From NCBI GenBank assembly GCA_004558145.1, contig SFDQ01000001.1, positions 372,001-436,000 on the forward strand: a stretch of 64,000 nucleotides of DNA, read 5' to 3'. This DNA comes from Oscillospiraceae bacterium. Lineage in GTDB: Bacteria; Bacillota_A; Clostridia; Oscillospirales; Ruminococcaceae. The position numbers and the translations under genes are program-made. The notes beneath the pieces are model-generated. The model saw nothing but the letters and a program-made list of their open reading frames with translations. It did not search any database and was not told the origin of the DNA. Below, in pieces: positions 1-7,357 of this stretch (the stretch's first letter is position 1; each line of letters opens with the position of its first letter).

Positions 1-68
1 CTGACGATTATTACTATACCCCTTCTTTTCGCGTTTTGTTTGTCCTTTTTATGAACAAATTGTTAATT

Positions 69-95
69 TTAGCACTCTCTATATTTGAGTGCTAA
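69..95. promoter_or_regulatory. CIRCE operator (perfect), HrcA binding site
   Basis: TTAGCACTC, nine bases, GAGTGCTAA: an exact match to the CIRCE inverted repeat bound by the heat-shock repressor HrcA. It lies about 115 bases before the PadR start and upstream of that gene's own promoter, so it most likely controls a minus-strand heat-shock gene that starts left of the window. The identity of that gene is not visible. Confidence 0.9.
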
Positions 96-131
96 AATTC
101 TCGTGAAGCCCAATTTCCGCGATTCCTCCCC

Positions 132-181
132 TTGACAACTATATCGGGTGCTGATATAGTTATATCGTAATCCGATATAAC
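132..181 (+). promoter_or_regulatory. Promoter and double operator of the PadR gene
   Basis: TTGACA (132-137) and TATAGT (155-160) are 17 bases apart. Two perfect dyads overlap the promoter and its start site: ACTATATC-N7-GATATAGT (138-160) fills the spacer and -10, and GTTATATCG-N5-CGATATAAC (159-181) covers the start region. The arrangement predicts tight autorepression by the adjacent PadR protein. Confidence 0.85.
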
Positions 182-210
182 GGCATCTTGCATAACAGGA
201 GGTGCGGCCC

Positions 211-531
211 ATGGCGGAGAGTTTCGCTTTGACCGAGGCGTTTTACTATATCCTTCTTTCTTTGTATCAGCCGCTGCACGGCTACGGCATCATGCAGAAG
301 GCGCAGGAATTTTCCGGCGGGCGGGTGCGGCTGGCGGCGGGCACGCTGTATGGCGCGCTGAACGCCCTGCTGGAAAAAGGCTGGATCGAGGCGCTGCCAG
401 TGGAAGCCGGCAGCCGCAAAAAGGAATACCGCATCACCGCCGCGGGCAAGGCGGCGGTGGAGGCGGAACTTGCCCGGCTGGAGGAACTGGTGAAAAACGG
501 CCGGGCCGTGACGAAGGAGGGACAGGCATGA
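211..531 (+). CDS. PadR-family transcriptional regulator
   Basis: A 106-residue winged-helix regulator of the PadR family (small PadR-s2 type). The N-terminal half has the typical PadR reading: tyrosine-rich helix, HGYGIMQKAQE, then the LAAGTLYGALNALLEKGW recognition-helix region and a basic wing, followed by a short C-terminal dimerisation helix. The start is the ATG at 211, eight bases after an AGGAGG; an upstream in-frame GTG at 202 overlaps that ribosome binding site and is unlikely. It overlaps the next gene by four bases (ATGA), so the two are translationally coupled. It probably represses its own operon through the two dyads upstream. The ligand or signal is unknown. Confidence 0.9.
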   Translation: MAESFALTEAFYYILLSLYQPLHGYGIMQKAQEFSGGRVRLAAGTLYGALNALLEKGWIEALPVEAGSRKKEYRITAAGKAAVEAELARLEELVKNGRAVTKEGQA

Positions 532-1031
532 ACAAGGTGGTGCACAAGGCATTTCCTTTGTGGGATTGGGAAAAGGAGGCCGCCTGGCTCAACGAGATGA
601 GCCGCCAGGGCTGGCAGCTGTGCCGGGTGGGCTGGTGCAGCTATGAATTCGAACAGGGTGAACCGGGCCACTGGCAGTACCAGCTGGAAATGCTGCAAAA
701 GAATGACCCGGACTACATCGCCTTTCTGGAGGACACCGGCATCCAGGTGGTGGGCAGGCTGTTCAGCTGGGTCTACCTTCGGCGGGAGAACGACGGCACC
801 CCCTTTGAGCTGTTCAGCGACACCGACTCCATCCTCCGCCACATGGACCGGGTGCTCACCGTCTGCTATCTGCTGGGCGGCGTGAACCTGTTTTTGGGCG
901 GCACCAACATGACCCAGGGCTTCTCCTTCGCCTGGGTCAACGTCGCTCTGGGCGCGCTCATCTGCCTGGGGGCGTTGCCCCTGGCGCTGCGGCGGCGCCG
1001 GCTGGCCCAGCGGAGAAAAATGCAGGAATAA
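528..1031 (+). CDS. DUF2812 domain membrane protein
   Basis: A 167-residue protein with an N-terminal DUF2812 region (residues 1 to about 100, rich in conserved tryptophans, including the WLNEMSRQGWQL stretch) followed by two membrane helices and an arginine-rich cytoplasmic tail. Genes of this family commonly follow PadR regulators in Bacillota, and here the start overlaps the PadR stop. The biochemical role of DUF2812 proteins is unknown; the gene pair looks like a membrane effector with its dedicated repressor. A terminator follows at once. Confidence 0.8.
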   Translation: MNKVVHKAFPLWDWEKEAAWLNEMSRQGWQLCRVGWCSYEFEQGEPGHWQYQLEMLQKNDPDYIAFLEDTGIQVVGRLFSWVYLRRENDGTPFELFSDTDSILRHMDRVLTVCYLLGGVNLFLGGTNMTQGFSFAWVNVALGALICLGALPLALRRRRLAQRRKMQE

Positions 1032-1036
1032 ACGCA

Positions 1037-1077
1037 CAGCGGCCCCCGCGGGAAATTTCCGTGGGGGCCGCTGTTTT
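1037..1077 (+). terminator. Intrinsic terminator after the PadR operon
   Basis: A 15-base GC-rich stem (1037-1051 with 1059-1073, one mismatch) around a short loop, followed by TTTT. It closes the PadR/DUF2812 operon; icd converges from the other side. Confidence 0.8.
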
Positions 1078-1167
1078 CTGTGTTTTCCGTGCAGGGGGTG
1101 CCGCCATTTGTTTTGGGGCGCGCGCCGTGCACAGGGCCGGGCCTAAGCCGTTCGGCTTTCGCCGCGT

Positions 1168-2382
1168 TTAAGCGCCCAGCTTTTCTTCCAGGTTCTTGCG
1201 GATGGCCTTGATGAACTCCTCGCTGGACACCGGCGTGGGGGTGATGCCCTCCGCCAGGCCGCACAGGTCCTTGGTCATCACGCCGCTCTCCAGGGTGTCG
1301 ATGCAGGCGGCTTCCAGCTTTTTGGCAAAGTCCTCCAGTGCCGGGATGCCGTCCAGCTCGCCGCGCTTTGCCAGCGCGCCGGTCCAGGCGAAGATGGTGG
1401 CCATGGGGTTGGTGCTGGTCACCTCGCCCTTCAGGTAGCGGTAGTAGTGGCGGGTGACGGTGCCGTGGGCGGCCTCGTACTCATAGCAGCCGTCGGGGCT
1501 CACCAGCACGCTGGTCATCATGGCAAGGCTGCCGAAGGCGGTGGAGACCATGTCGCTCATCACGTCGCCGTCGTAGTTCTTGCAGGCCCAGATAAAGCCG
1601 CCCTCGCTGCGGATGACCCGGGCCACCGCGTCGTCGATGAGGGTGTAGAAATACTCGATGCCCGCGGCCTCGAACTTCTCCTTATACTCCGCCTCGTAAA
1701 TCTCGGCGAAGATGTCCTTGAAGGTGTGGTCGTACTTTTTGCTGATGGTGTCCTTGGTGGCGAACCACAGGTCCTGTTTGGTGGAAAGGGCGTAGTTGAA
1801 GCAGCTGCGGGCGAAGCTTGCGATGCTGGTGTCCTTGTTGTACTGGCCCTGGAGCACGCCCGGGCACTCGAAGTCATACACCGTCTGGCGCATCTCGGTG
1901 CCGTCCTCGCCGGTGAACACCAATTCGGCCTTGCCGGGGCCGGGGATGCGGAACTCGGTGCTCTTGTACACGTCGCCGTAGGCGTGGCGGGCGATGGTGA
2001 TGGGCTTTTTCCAGTTCTTCACCACCGGCTTGATGCAGTTGATGAGGATGGGCGCACGGAACACCGTGCCGTCCAGCACGGCGCGGATGGTGCCGTTGGG
2101 GCTCTTCCACATCTCGTGCAGGTTATACTCGGTCATGCGCTGGGCGTTGGGGGTGATGGTGGCGCACTTCACCGACACGCCGTACTTCTTGTTGGCCAGC
2201 GCCGCGTCCATGGTGACCTGGTCGCCGGTGGCGTCCCGGTTGGGCAGCCCCAGGTCGTAGTATTCGCTCTTGAGGTCCACAAAGGGCAGGATGAGTTCGT
2301 CCTTGATCATCTGCCACAAAATGCGGGTCATCTCGTCGCCGTCCATCTCCACAAGGGGGGTGGTCATCTTGATTTTTTCCAT
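1168..2382 (-). CDS. icd: NADP-dependent isocitrate dehydrogenase
   Basis: Cytosolic homodimeric isocitrate dehydrogenase, oxidising isocitrate to 2-oxoglutarate with NADP and Mn or Mg. At 404 residues it belongs to the eukaryote-like subfamily rather than the E. coli type: substrate-site segments KCATITPNAQR (residues 72-82) and MWKSPNGTIR (91-100), the metal-site NYDGDVMSD, and the coenzyme-site EAAHGTVTRHY, whose His/Arg pair indicates NADP. It is the last gene of a minus-strand run after a CDF exporter and an aminotransferase (28-base gap). With citrate synthase at 36817 it supplies 2-oxoglutarate, probably for glutamate synthesis. Confidence 0.96.
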   Translation of the reverse strand: MEKIKMTTPLVEMDGDEMTRILWQMIKDELILPFVDLKSEYYDLGLPNRDATGDQVTMDAALANKKYGVSVKCATITPNAQRMTEYNLHEMWKSPNGTIRAVLDGTVFRAPILINCIKPVVKNWKKPITIARHAYGDVYKSTEFRIPGPGKAELVFTGEDGTEMRQTVYDFECPGVLQGQYNKDTSIASFARSCFNYALSTKQDLWFATKDTISKKYDHTFKDIFAEIYEAEYKEKFEAAGIEYFYTLIDDAVARVIRSEGGFIWACKNYDGDVMSDMVSTAFGSLAMMTSVLVSPDGCYEYEAAHGTVTRHYYRYLKGEVTSTNPMATIFAWTGALAKRGELDGIPALEDFAKKLEAACIDTLESGVMTKDLCGLAEGITPTPVSSEEFIKAIRKNLEEKLGA

Positions 2383-2410
2383 GGGTGCCTCTCTCCTCTC
2401 GTTTTTGCGG

Positions 2411-3601
2411 TCACTTCGTCATTTCAGCCAGAACTTCGGCCATCACGGCCACGCCCCGGTCGATCTGCTCCTTGGTGGGGGTGGAGAAATTCAGCCGCAC
2501 AAAGGGCTGGTCCACCGCGCTGTCGGTGTAGAAGGCGCTGCCCGGCACCACCGCCAGCTTCTTTTCCAGGCACCGCCGGGCAAATTCCCCCGCAGGCACC
2601 TCGTCGGGCAGCTTGGCCCAGATGAACATGCCGCCCTCCGGCCGCACATAGGTCACCGCGCCGGAAAGCTTTTCGTCCAGCTGCGCCATCATGTGGTTCG
2701 CCTTCTCCCGGTAGATGGCCTGCAGCCGGGCGATGTGGGCGTTCATGTCGGTCTCGCGGAGCATCCGCTCGCACACCCGCTGGGCCCAGACGTTGGTGTG
2801 CACGTCGCTGCCCTGCTTGGCGGTGACCATCTTGGTGATGAACTCCGGCTGGCCGGCGCAATAGGCAAGGCGCATGCCGGGGCAGAGAATTTTGCTGAAC
2901 GACCCGGCGTAGACCACCGCGCCCGTCTCGTCAAAGTGCTTGATGGGGGGCACGTCCTCGCCGGAAATGCGCAGCGCGCCGTAGGGGTCGTCCTCCAGCA
3001 CCGGCACGCCGTACTTCACCGCCAGCTCATAGATGGCCTTGCGCTTTGCGGCGCTGGTGGTGTAGCCGGTGGGGTTCTGGAAGTTGGGGATGCAGTAGAA
3101 GAATTTGGGCTTCGGCTCGGCGGCAAAGGCCGCTTCCAGGGCCTCCAGGTCCACGCCGTCCGGCTGCAGGGGCACGCCCCGAAGGACCGCGCCGAAGCTG
3201 CGCATGGAGTTGTAGGCCCCCAAAAAGGCCGGCTCCTCCACCGCCACCACGTCGCCCTCGTTGCACAGCAGCTTTGCCATGAACTCGATGACCTGCTGGC
3301 TGCCGCTGGTGATGATGACTTCATCGCTCTTTTTCACCACCGGCCATTTGCGGTTGGCGAAATCGCGGCAGGCCTCCCGAAGAGGGCCGTAGCCCTCGGT
3401 GACGGAGTATTGCAGCATGCCCACCGGGTCGGTCTCCAGCAGCTTGTCGCTGAAGGCGCGGATGTCCGCCACAGGGAAGCTGTCCGCCGCGGGGTTGCCG
3501 CCGGCAAAGCTGATGAGGCTGGGGTCGCTCATCTGTTTGAGCAGCTCGCGGATGATGCTGGGGCGCATGCCCAGCACCTTGTCGGAATAACGGAATTCCA
3601 T
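2411..3601 (-). CDS. PLP-dependent class I/II aminotransferase
   Basis: Fold-type I aminotransferase of 396 residues in the 2-aminoadipate/aromatic (LysN/ARO8-like) group. Visible features: substrate-loop GGNPAADSFP near residue 34, ITSGSQQ cofactor-phosphate loop (97-103), PNFQNPTG (172-179), DDP near 204 that contacts the pyridine ring, and the Schiff-base lysine in SFSKILCPGMR (K237). It uses 2-oxoglutarate or pyruvate as acceptor, but the donor cannot be read from sequence. It lies 12 bases after the CDF gene and 28 before icd, so one transcript probably links 2-oxoglutarate production with transamination. No DNA-binding MocR domain is fused to it. Confidence 0.88.
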   Translation of the reverse strand: MEFRYSDKVLGMRPSIIRELLKQMSDPSLISFAGGNPAADSFPVADIRAFSDKLLETDPVGMLQYSVTEGYGPLREACRDFANRKWPVVKKSDEVIITSGSQQVIEFMAKLLCNEGDVVAVEEPAFLGAYNSMRSFGAVLRGVPLQPDGVDLEALEAAFAAEPKPKFFYCIPNFQNPTGYTTSAAKRKAIYELAVKYGVPVLEDDPYGALRISGEDVPPIKHFDETGAVVYAGSFSKILCPGMRLAYCAGQPEFITKMVTAKQGSDVHTNVWAQRVCERMLRETDMNAHIARLQAIYREKANHMMAQLDEKLSGAVTYVRPEGGMFIWAKLPDEVPAGEFARRCLEKKLAVVPGSAFYTDSAVDQPFVRLNFSTPTKEQIDRGVAVMAEVLAEMTK

Positions 3602-3613
3602 GCCTTTTCCCCC

Positions 3614-4810
3614 TTACTGCACCGTCTCGCCCGTGCGGGGCACGGCGGCAAAACTTGTTTCCACGGTGATGACACAGCGGTAACTCGGGTCTTTTTCGCT
3701 CACCAGCCGTGCGATGGCGTCCTTCAGGCGGGCGCTGCTCATGGCAAAGCCCGGCGGGGTCACGCAGTCGAAGATGACGTTGGTGTGGTTCACGCCCGGC
3801 ACCATGCGCAGATCGTGGATGGACAGGGAGGGGTCGATGGTCTTGACCGCCTCCGCCAGCCAGCGGCGCATGTCCCCCACCTGGGCGTCGGAGGTGACGA
3901 TGGGGTCGAAGTGGATGACCACCGGCAGGCGGTCGTTTTTCAAAAAGTCCCGCTCGATGTCGTCGATGAGCTCGTGGCTGGCCATCACGTCGTCCTCGGC
4001 GGCCAGCTCCACATGGACGCTGGCGAACTGCCGGCCGGGGCCGTAGTCGTGGACCATCAGGTCGTGGGTACCCAGCACGCCGGGGTAACTCATGATCTTG
4101 TCGTGGATGTGCTGCACCAGCTCCGGGTCGGGAGCAAGGCCCAGCAGCGGGTCGATGGTGTCTTTGATGAGGCCCACGCCGCTGTAAAGGATGAACAGGG
4201 CCACCGCCGCGCCCATCCAGCCGTCCAGCTCCACATTCGAGAAGTGGCTGATGAGGCTGGCGACGAGCACCGCGCTGGTGGTGAGCACGTCGTTGCGGCT
4301 GTCCGCCGCGGTGGCGATGAGAGAGCCGGAATTGATGCGCTTGCCCAGCGTGCGGTTGAACAGCGCCATCCACAGCTTGACGGCGATGGACGCCGCCAGC
4401 ACCGCCATGGCCACCCAGCTGAAGGTGACGGCGGCGGGATGAAGGATTTTGTCCACGCTGCTTTTCAGCAATTCCACGCCGATGACCAGCACCATCACCG
4501 CCACCGCCAGCCCGGCAAGATACTCAAAGCGGGCGTGGCCGTAGGGGTGTTCGTCGTCGGCGGGGCGGGCGCCCAGCTTGAAGCCGATGAGGCTCACCAC
4601 GCTGGAGGACGCGTCGGACAGGTTGTTCACCGCGTCGGCGGCGATGGAGATGCTGCCCGAGAGGGTGCCGGCCAGAAATTTGCCGGCGCAGAGCAGCAGG
4701 TTGCAGAAGATGCCCACCCAGCTCGCCAGGTTGCCGTAGGCGGTGCGCACGGCGGGGTCGGTGGTGTCGCGGCTGTTCTTCACAAACAGCCGCACGAGCG
4801 TTTCAGTCAC
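3614..4810 (-). CDS. Cation diffusion facilitator (CDF) metal exporter
   Basis: A 398-residue six-helix CDF proton/metal antiporter. Metal-site aspartates are visible in AADAVNNLSDA (helix 2) and ATAADSRNDV (helix 5); the DDEHPYGHARFEYLAG loop is the family signature. A long cytosolic domain with two ferredoxin-like stretches follows. The DxxxD arrangement in both helices, rather than HxxxD, fits manganese or iron export better than zinc. The start is a GTG at 4810, nine bases after GAGG. It begins the run CDF-aminotransferase-icd, which is unusual company and may reflect the divalent-metal need of isocitrate dehydrogenase. Confidence 0.88.
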   Translation of the reverse strand: MTETLVRLFVKNSRDTTDPAVRTAYGNLASWVGIFCNLLLCAGKFLAGTLSGSISIAADAVNNLSDASSSVVSLIGFKLGARPADDEHPYGHARFEYLAGLAVAVMVLVIGVELLKSSVDKILHPAAVTFSWVAMAVLAASIAVKLWMALFNRTLGKRINSGSLIATAADSRNDVLTTSAVLVASLISHFSNVELDGWMGAAVALFILYSGVGLIKDTIDPLLGLAPDPELVQHIHDKIMSYPGVLGTHDLMVHDYGPGRQFASVHVELAAEDDVMASHELIDDIERDFLKNDRLPVVIHFDPIVTSDAQVGDMRRWLAEAVKTIDPSLSIHDLRMVPGVNHTNVIFDCVTPPGFAMSSARLKDAIARLVSEKDPSYRCVITVETSFAAVPRTGETVQ

Positions 4811-4853
4811 AAAAAAGCACCTCGGATGTTGTGGGATGGGGCCTTTTGCCCCG

Positions 4854-5057
4854 TCAGGATTTGCGCTTCAGCGGGTGGGCGCCAGTCTCGTCGATGACGT
4901 CGATGTTGTCCAGCTGGGCGCGCAGGCTGCGCTTCATGCTTTCAATGTATTCCTGGCGCAGGGCCATCTGTTCAGCGCGTTCCGCGTCGGTGAGGCCTTC
5001 GGCGGTGCGGCTTTTGCGGGCAAGTTCGCTGATGCGGTCAAGTTTTTGCTGTTCCAT
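4854..5057 (-). CDS. DUF896 family protein (YnzC-like)
   Basis: A 67-residue helical protein with the DUF896 signature: RISELARKSRTAEGLTDAE near the N terminus, then basic helix QEYIESMKRSLRAQLDNI and a terminal DxTGxxHPLK. The family (YnzC/YozF) is confined to Bacillota; its role is not established. It is 43 bases upstream of the CDF gene and probably heads the CDF-aminotransferase-icd transcript. A minus-strand TATAAT lies at 5103-5108. Confidence 0.85.
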   Translation of the reverse strand: MEQQKLDRISELARKSRTAEGLTDAERAEQMALRQEYIESMKRSLRAQLDNIDVIDETGAHPLKRKS

Positions 5058-5132
5058 GGGTCGTTCCCCTTTCGGCCGCGGGCGCGGCGCGCTTTTCGCT
5101 TATTATAGCAGAAACAAGGCCAAAACGCAAAA

Positions 5133-5377
5133 ACAGCCTGCTCCGAGGAGTGAAGGAGCAGACTGCCTTTGCACAAATTGAAGAGGAATCTCATGAAAAA
5201 GCGGATATCTATATGAACCTTCTCACGAAGGGGAAGGCGGGTCGGTTGTCTGGGCCGTCCACAGGCGGGGCTTGCGGGCCCGCCCGTCGCATGGGCGGCG
5301 GCCAGTATACACGGCTTTTTCGCCGTGGCCGGTTTTCACTTTGGGGAATCTTTTGTTCCCCCCGGGCTGTGATTATA
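5133..5377 (-). ncRNA. Candidate structured non-coding RNA
   Basis: The 460-base gap before queH contains no convincing gene. On the minus strand a TATAAT (5372-5377) is followed by GC-rich hairpins (for example a six-base stem with GAAAAA loop near 5300-5320) and ends at about 5133 in a 12-base stem (GCAGTCTGCTCC with its partner) followed by TTTTTG, a good terminator. ACAGCC just after the -10 can pair with GGCTGT at the 3' end, as in RNAs with a closing stem such as 6S. No signature of RNase P, tmRNA or SRP RNA was recognised. ACAGCC begins only two bases after the -10, so the true 5' end is unclear. Confidence 0.35.
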
Positions 5378-5462
5378 GAATACCCCCACTTTGTGGAAAA
5401 ACCGTGATAAGCTTATAAACAAATTGCAAAATCGTTACAAACAGTCTGTGACCGGGCGCTCT

Positions 5463-5491
5463 TTTCCGCCCCTTGCCCGCCGTGGTATAAT
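5463..5491 (+). promoter_or_regulatory. Promoter of queH
   Basis: TGGTATAAT (extended -10; TATAAT at 5486-5491) lies 30 bases before the queH start. The -35 at 17-base spacing is weak (TTTCCG), consistent with use of the TG extension. Confidence 0.6.
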
Positions 5492-5520
5492 GGCTTTGAA
5501 TAACGAAAGGGGGCTTTTTC

Positions 5521-6174
5521 ATGGCGAACCCGCCGAACTACGCCCGCGAGATGGAGGCCGTGCTGGCCCGGCTGGCCCCGCAGGGGGGCCAAAAGCCCCG
5601 GCTTTTGCTCCACGCCTGCTGCGGGCCCTGCTCCAGCGCGGTGCTGGAACAGCTGCTGGCCCACTTTGAGGTGACCATCCTTTATTACAATCCCAACATC
5701 TGGCCCGCCGCCGAGTACCGCCGCCGGGGGGATGAACTGGAGCGCTTTGCCGCCGCCTTTGCCCCCGCGGTGCAGGTGGTGGAGGGCGATTACGACACCG
5801 GCCGCTATTACGAGACCGTGGCGGGCCTGGAGGCCGAGCCGGAGCGGGGCGGGCGGTGCACCGTGTGCTACCGGATGCGGATGGAAGAAGCTGCCCGTTA
5901 CGCCGCCGCCCACGGCTTCGACTGGTTCTGCACCACCCTGTCCATCAGCCCCCACAAGGACGCGGCGCGCATCAACGCCATCGGGCAGGAGCTGGAAGCG
6001 CAGTACGGCGTGCGCCATCTGCCCAACGACTTCAAGAAAAAGAACGGCTACAAGCGCAGTCTGGAGCTCTCGGCCGAATACGGCCTTTACCGCCAGGACT
6101 ACTGCGGCTGCGAGTTCAGCGCACGGCGCGCTGCAAAGGAGGAAGCCCCCGATGGACCGACTGGAACAGTTTGA
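5521..6174 (+). CDS. queH: Epoxyqueuosine reductase QueH
   Basis: Reduces epoxyqueuosine to queuosine in tRNA, the last step of queuosine modification, as the cobalamin-independent alternative to QueG. The 217-residue protein has all expected cysteines for the [4Fe-4S]/metal sites: HACCGPCSS (C33, C34, C37), CTVCYRMR (C113, C116) and YCGCEFS (C195, C197). The start ATG follows an AAAGGGGG. It overlaps the next small gene by 23 bases. No other queuosine gene is in the window. Confidence 0.92.
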   Translation: MANPPNYAREMEAVLARLAPQGGQKPRLLLHACCGPCSSAVLEQLLAHFEVTILYYNPNIWPAAEYRRRGDELERFAAAFAPAVQVVEGDYDTGRYYETVAGLEAEPERGGRCTVCYRMRMEEAARYAAAHGFDWFCTTLSISPHKDAARINAIGQELEAQYGVRHLPNDFKKKNGYKRSLELSAEYGLYRQDYCGCEFSARRAAKEEAPDGPTGTV

Positions 6175-6343
6175 GAAGATGCTGGCAGACCTGCAGGCCC
6201 AGTACGCCGACACGACGGCCCGCATGGAGAAGCTGAAGGCGCAGGACAAGACCCGCACCGCCACCTACCGCCAGCTGATGGGCCAGAAGCTGACCCTGGG
6301 CCAGATGCTGGAGACCTACCGGGTCTACGGCCTGCTGAACTGA
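6152..6343 (+). CDS. Small coiled-coil protein, unknown function
   Basis: A 63-residue, charged, probably all-helical protein (LEQFEKMLADLQAQYADT repeat pattern) with no cysteines or membrane segment. An AAAGGAGG at 6135-6142 stands nine bases before the ATG, strong evidence for translation even though the gene begins inside the 3' end of queH. The C terminus, with GQMLETYRVYGLLN, could be an oligomerisation helix. Function unknown; co-expression with queH is the only context. Confidence 0.7.
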   Translation: MDRLEQFEKMLADLQAQYADTTARMEKLKAQDKTRTATYRQLMGQKLTLGQMLETYRVYGLLN

Positions 6344-6356
6344 ACGTGCAAAAAAA

Positions 6357-6389
6357 GATGCCTTCCCCGCCGGGGAAGGCATCTTTTTT
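6357..6389. terminator. Bidirectional intrinsic terminator
   Basis: A perfect 12-base stem (6357-6368 with 6372-6383) with a GCC loop, T6 on the plus side and A7 before it, so it can stop both the queH transcript and the converging TPM operon. Confidence 0.9.
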
Positions 6390-6397
6390 CTGTGACG

Positions 6398-7357
6398 TTA
6401 TTTGCGCCGGCCCGCGCCGCCGCCGGAACGGGAACCGCCGGGACGGGAAGAGCCGCCGCTGCGCCGGCCTGCTCCGGAACCGCGGCCGCTGCCGCCGCCA
6501 AAGCCGCCGAAGCTCTTGGGGCGGGAGGAAGAGGACGGCCGGGAAGAACCGCCGCCAAAGCCTCCGAAACCGCCGGGGCCGGGGCCGCCGCCATAGGGCG
6601 GGCGGGGCGGACGGGGCGGAGGCGGCGGGCGGCGGGACCAGCCGCCGTAGAAGTGCCGCCGGGGTGGGATGGGCGGGTAGCTGTAACCGAACCAGCGGGT
6701 GCGCACATAGCGCACCGGGTGCAGGATGCTGCTCACCACCACCAGAACGATGAGCACCAGCAGCACAACGATCATGGTGAAGTAGCCGCCGATGCGCGCC
6801 AGCAGGGAGGGCCGCTCCGGCACGGGAGTCACGGAGCCGCCGGTGCTCTGGTCCGGCTGCACGCCGTAGATGTCGCACAGTTCGTCGTACATGGCATTGG
6901 CGAAGGCGGTGACGCCCGCGTCATAATCGCCCTTGGCAAAGCCCTCCTCCAGGTTGTTCCAGAGCAGGTCGTCGATCTTCTGGGGCGGCAGGTCCTTTTC
7001 CAGGCCGGTGCCCACGGTGCAGTAGTAGTCCTCGGCGCCGATCACCAGCAGAAGAAGAACGCCGTTGTTTTTGTCCTTGTCGCCCACGCCCCAGCTGTTC
7101 AGCGCCTCAACGGCGTAGTCAGCGGTGGAGGAGGTGCCGGTGAAATCCACCGTGAGCACCGCCATCTGGGCCCCGCAGGCTTCGTCCAGGGCGATGGTCA
7201 AGTCGTTCACCGCCTGTTCGGTGCGCTCGCTGAGCACGTTCGCCTCGTCCAGCACACAGCTGCCCTCGGGGGCGGCGGGCACCGCCGCAAAGACGCTGCC
7301 GGTGAGCAGAGCCGCCGCCAGCACCAGACCGGCGAGGGCGCGTTTGAACTGTTTCAT
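6398..7357 (-). CDS. TPM domain membrane protein (YgcG/Psb32 type)
   Basis: A 319-residue protein with an N-terminal signal peptide (to about residue 24), an extracytoplasmic TPM domain (about 30-180, with VLDEANVLSERTEQAVND and the GVLLLLVIGAEDYYCTVGTGLE core), one strong membrane helix near residues 205-228, and a cytoplasmic tail extremely rich in Gly, Arg, Ser and Pro. The tail resembles the glycine-rich ends of YgcG proteins. It overlaps the LemA-like gene by four bases and is last in the XpaC-TelA-LemA-TPM operon. The activity is not established (a phosphatase was proposed for plant TPM proteins). Confidence 0.85.
   Translation of the reverse strand: MKQFKRALAGLVLAAALLTGSVFAAVPAAPEGSCVLDEANVLSERTEQAVNDLTIALDEACGAQMAVLTVDFTGTSSTADYAVEALNSWGVGDKDKNNGVLLLLVIGAEDYYCTVGTGLEKDLPPQKIDDLLWNNLEEGFAKGDYDAGVTAFANAMYDELCDIYGVQPDQSTGGSVTPVPERPSLLARIGGYFTMIVVLLVLIVLVVVSSILHPVRYVRTRWFGYSYPPIPPRRHFYGGWSRRPPPPPRPPRPPYGGGPGPGGFGGFGGGSSRPSSSSRPKSFGGFGGGSGRGSGAGRRSGGSSRPGGSRSGGGAGRRK

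Noticed and set aside
202..210. GTG start for PadR
   Set aside because: It overlaps the AGGAGG ribosome binding site that serves the ATG at 211.
2270..4897. Very long plus-strand open frame opposite icd, aminotransferase and CDF genes
   Set aside because: Antisense shadow of high-GC genes: histidine/glycine/alanine-rich low-complexity translation, no ribosome binding site, and all three minus-strand genes have clear family motifs.
5150..5407. Small plus-strand frame in the gap before queH
   Set aside because: No ribosome binding site, atypical composition, and it crosses the predicted structured RNA on the other strand.
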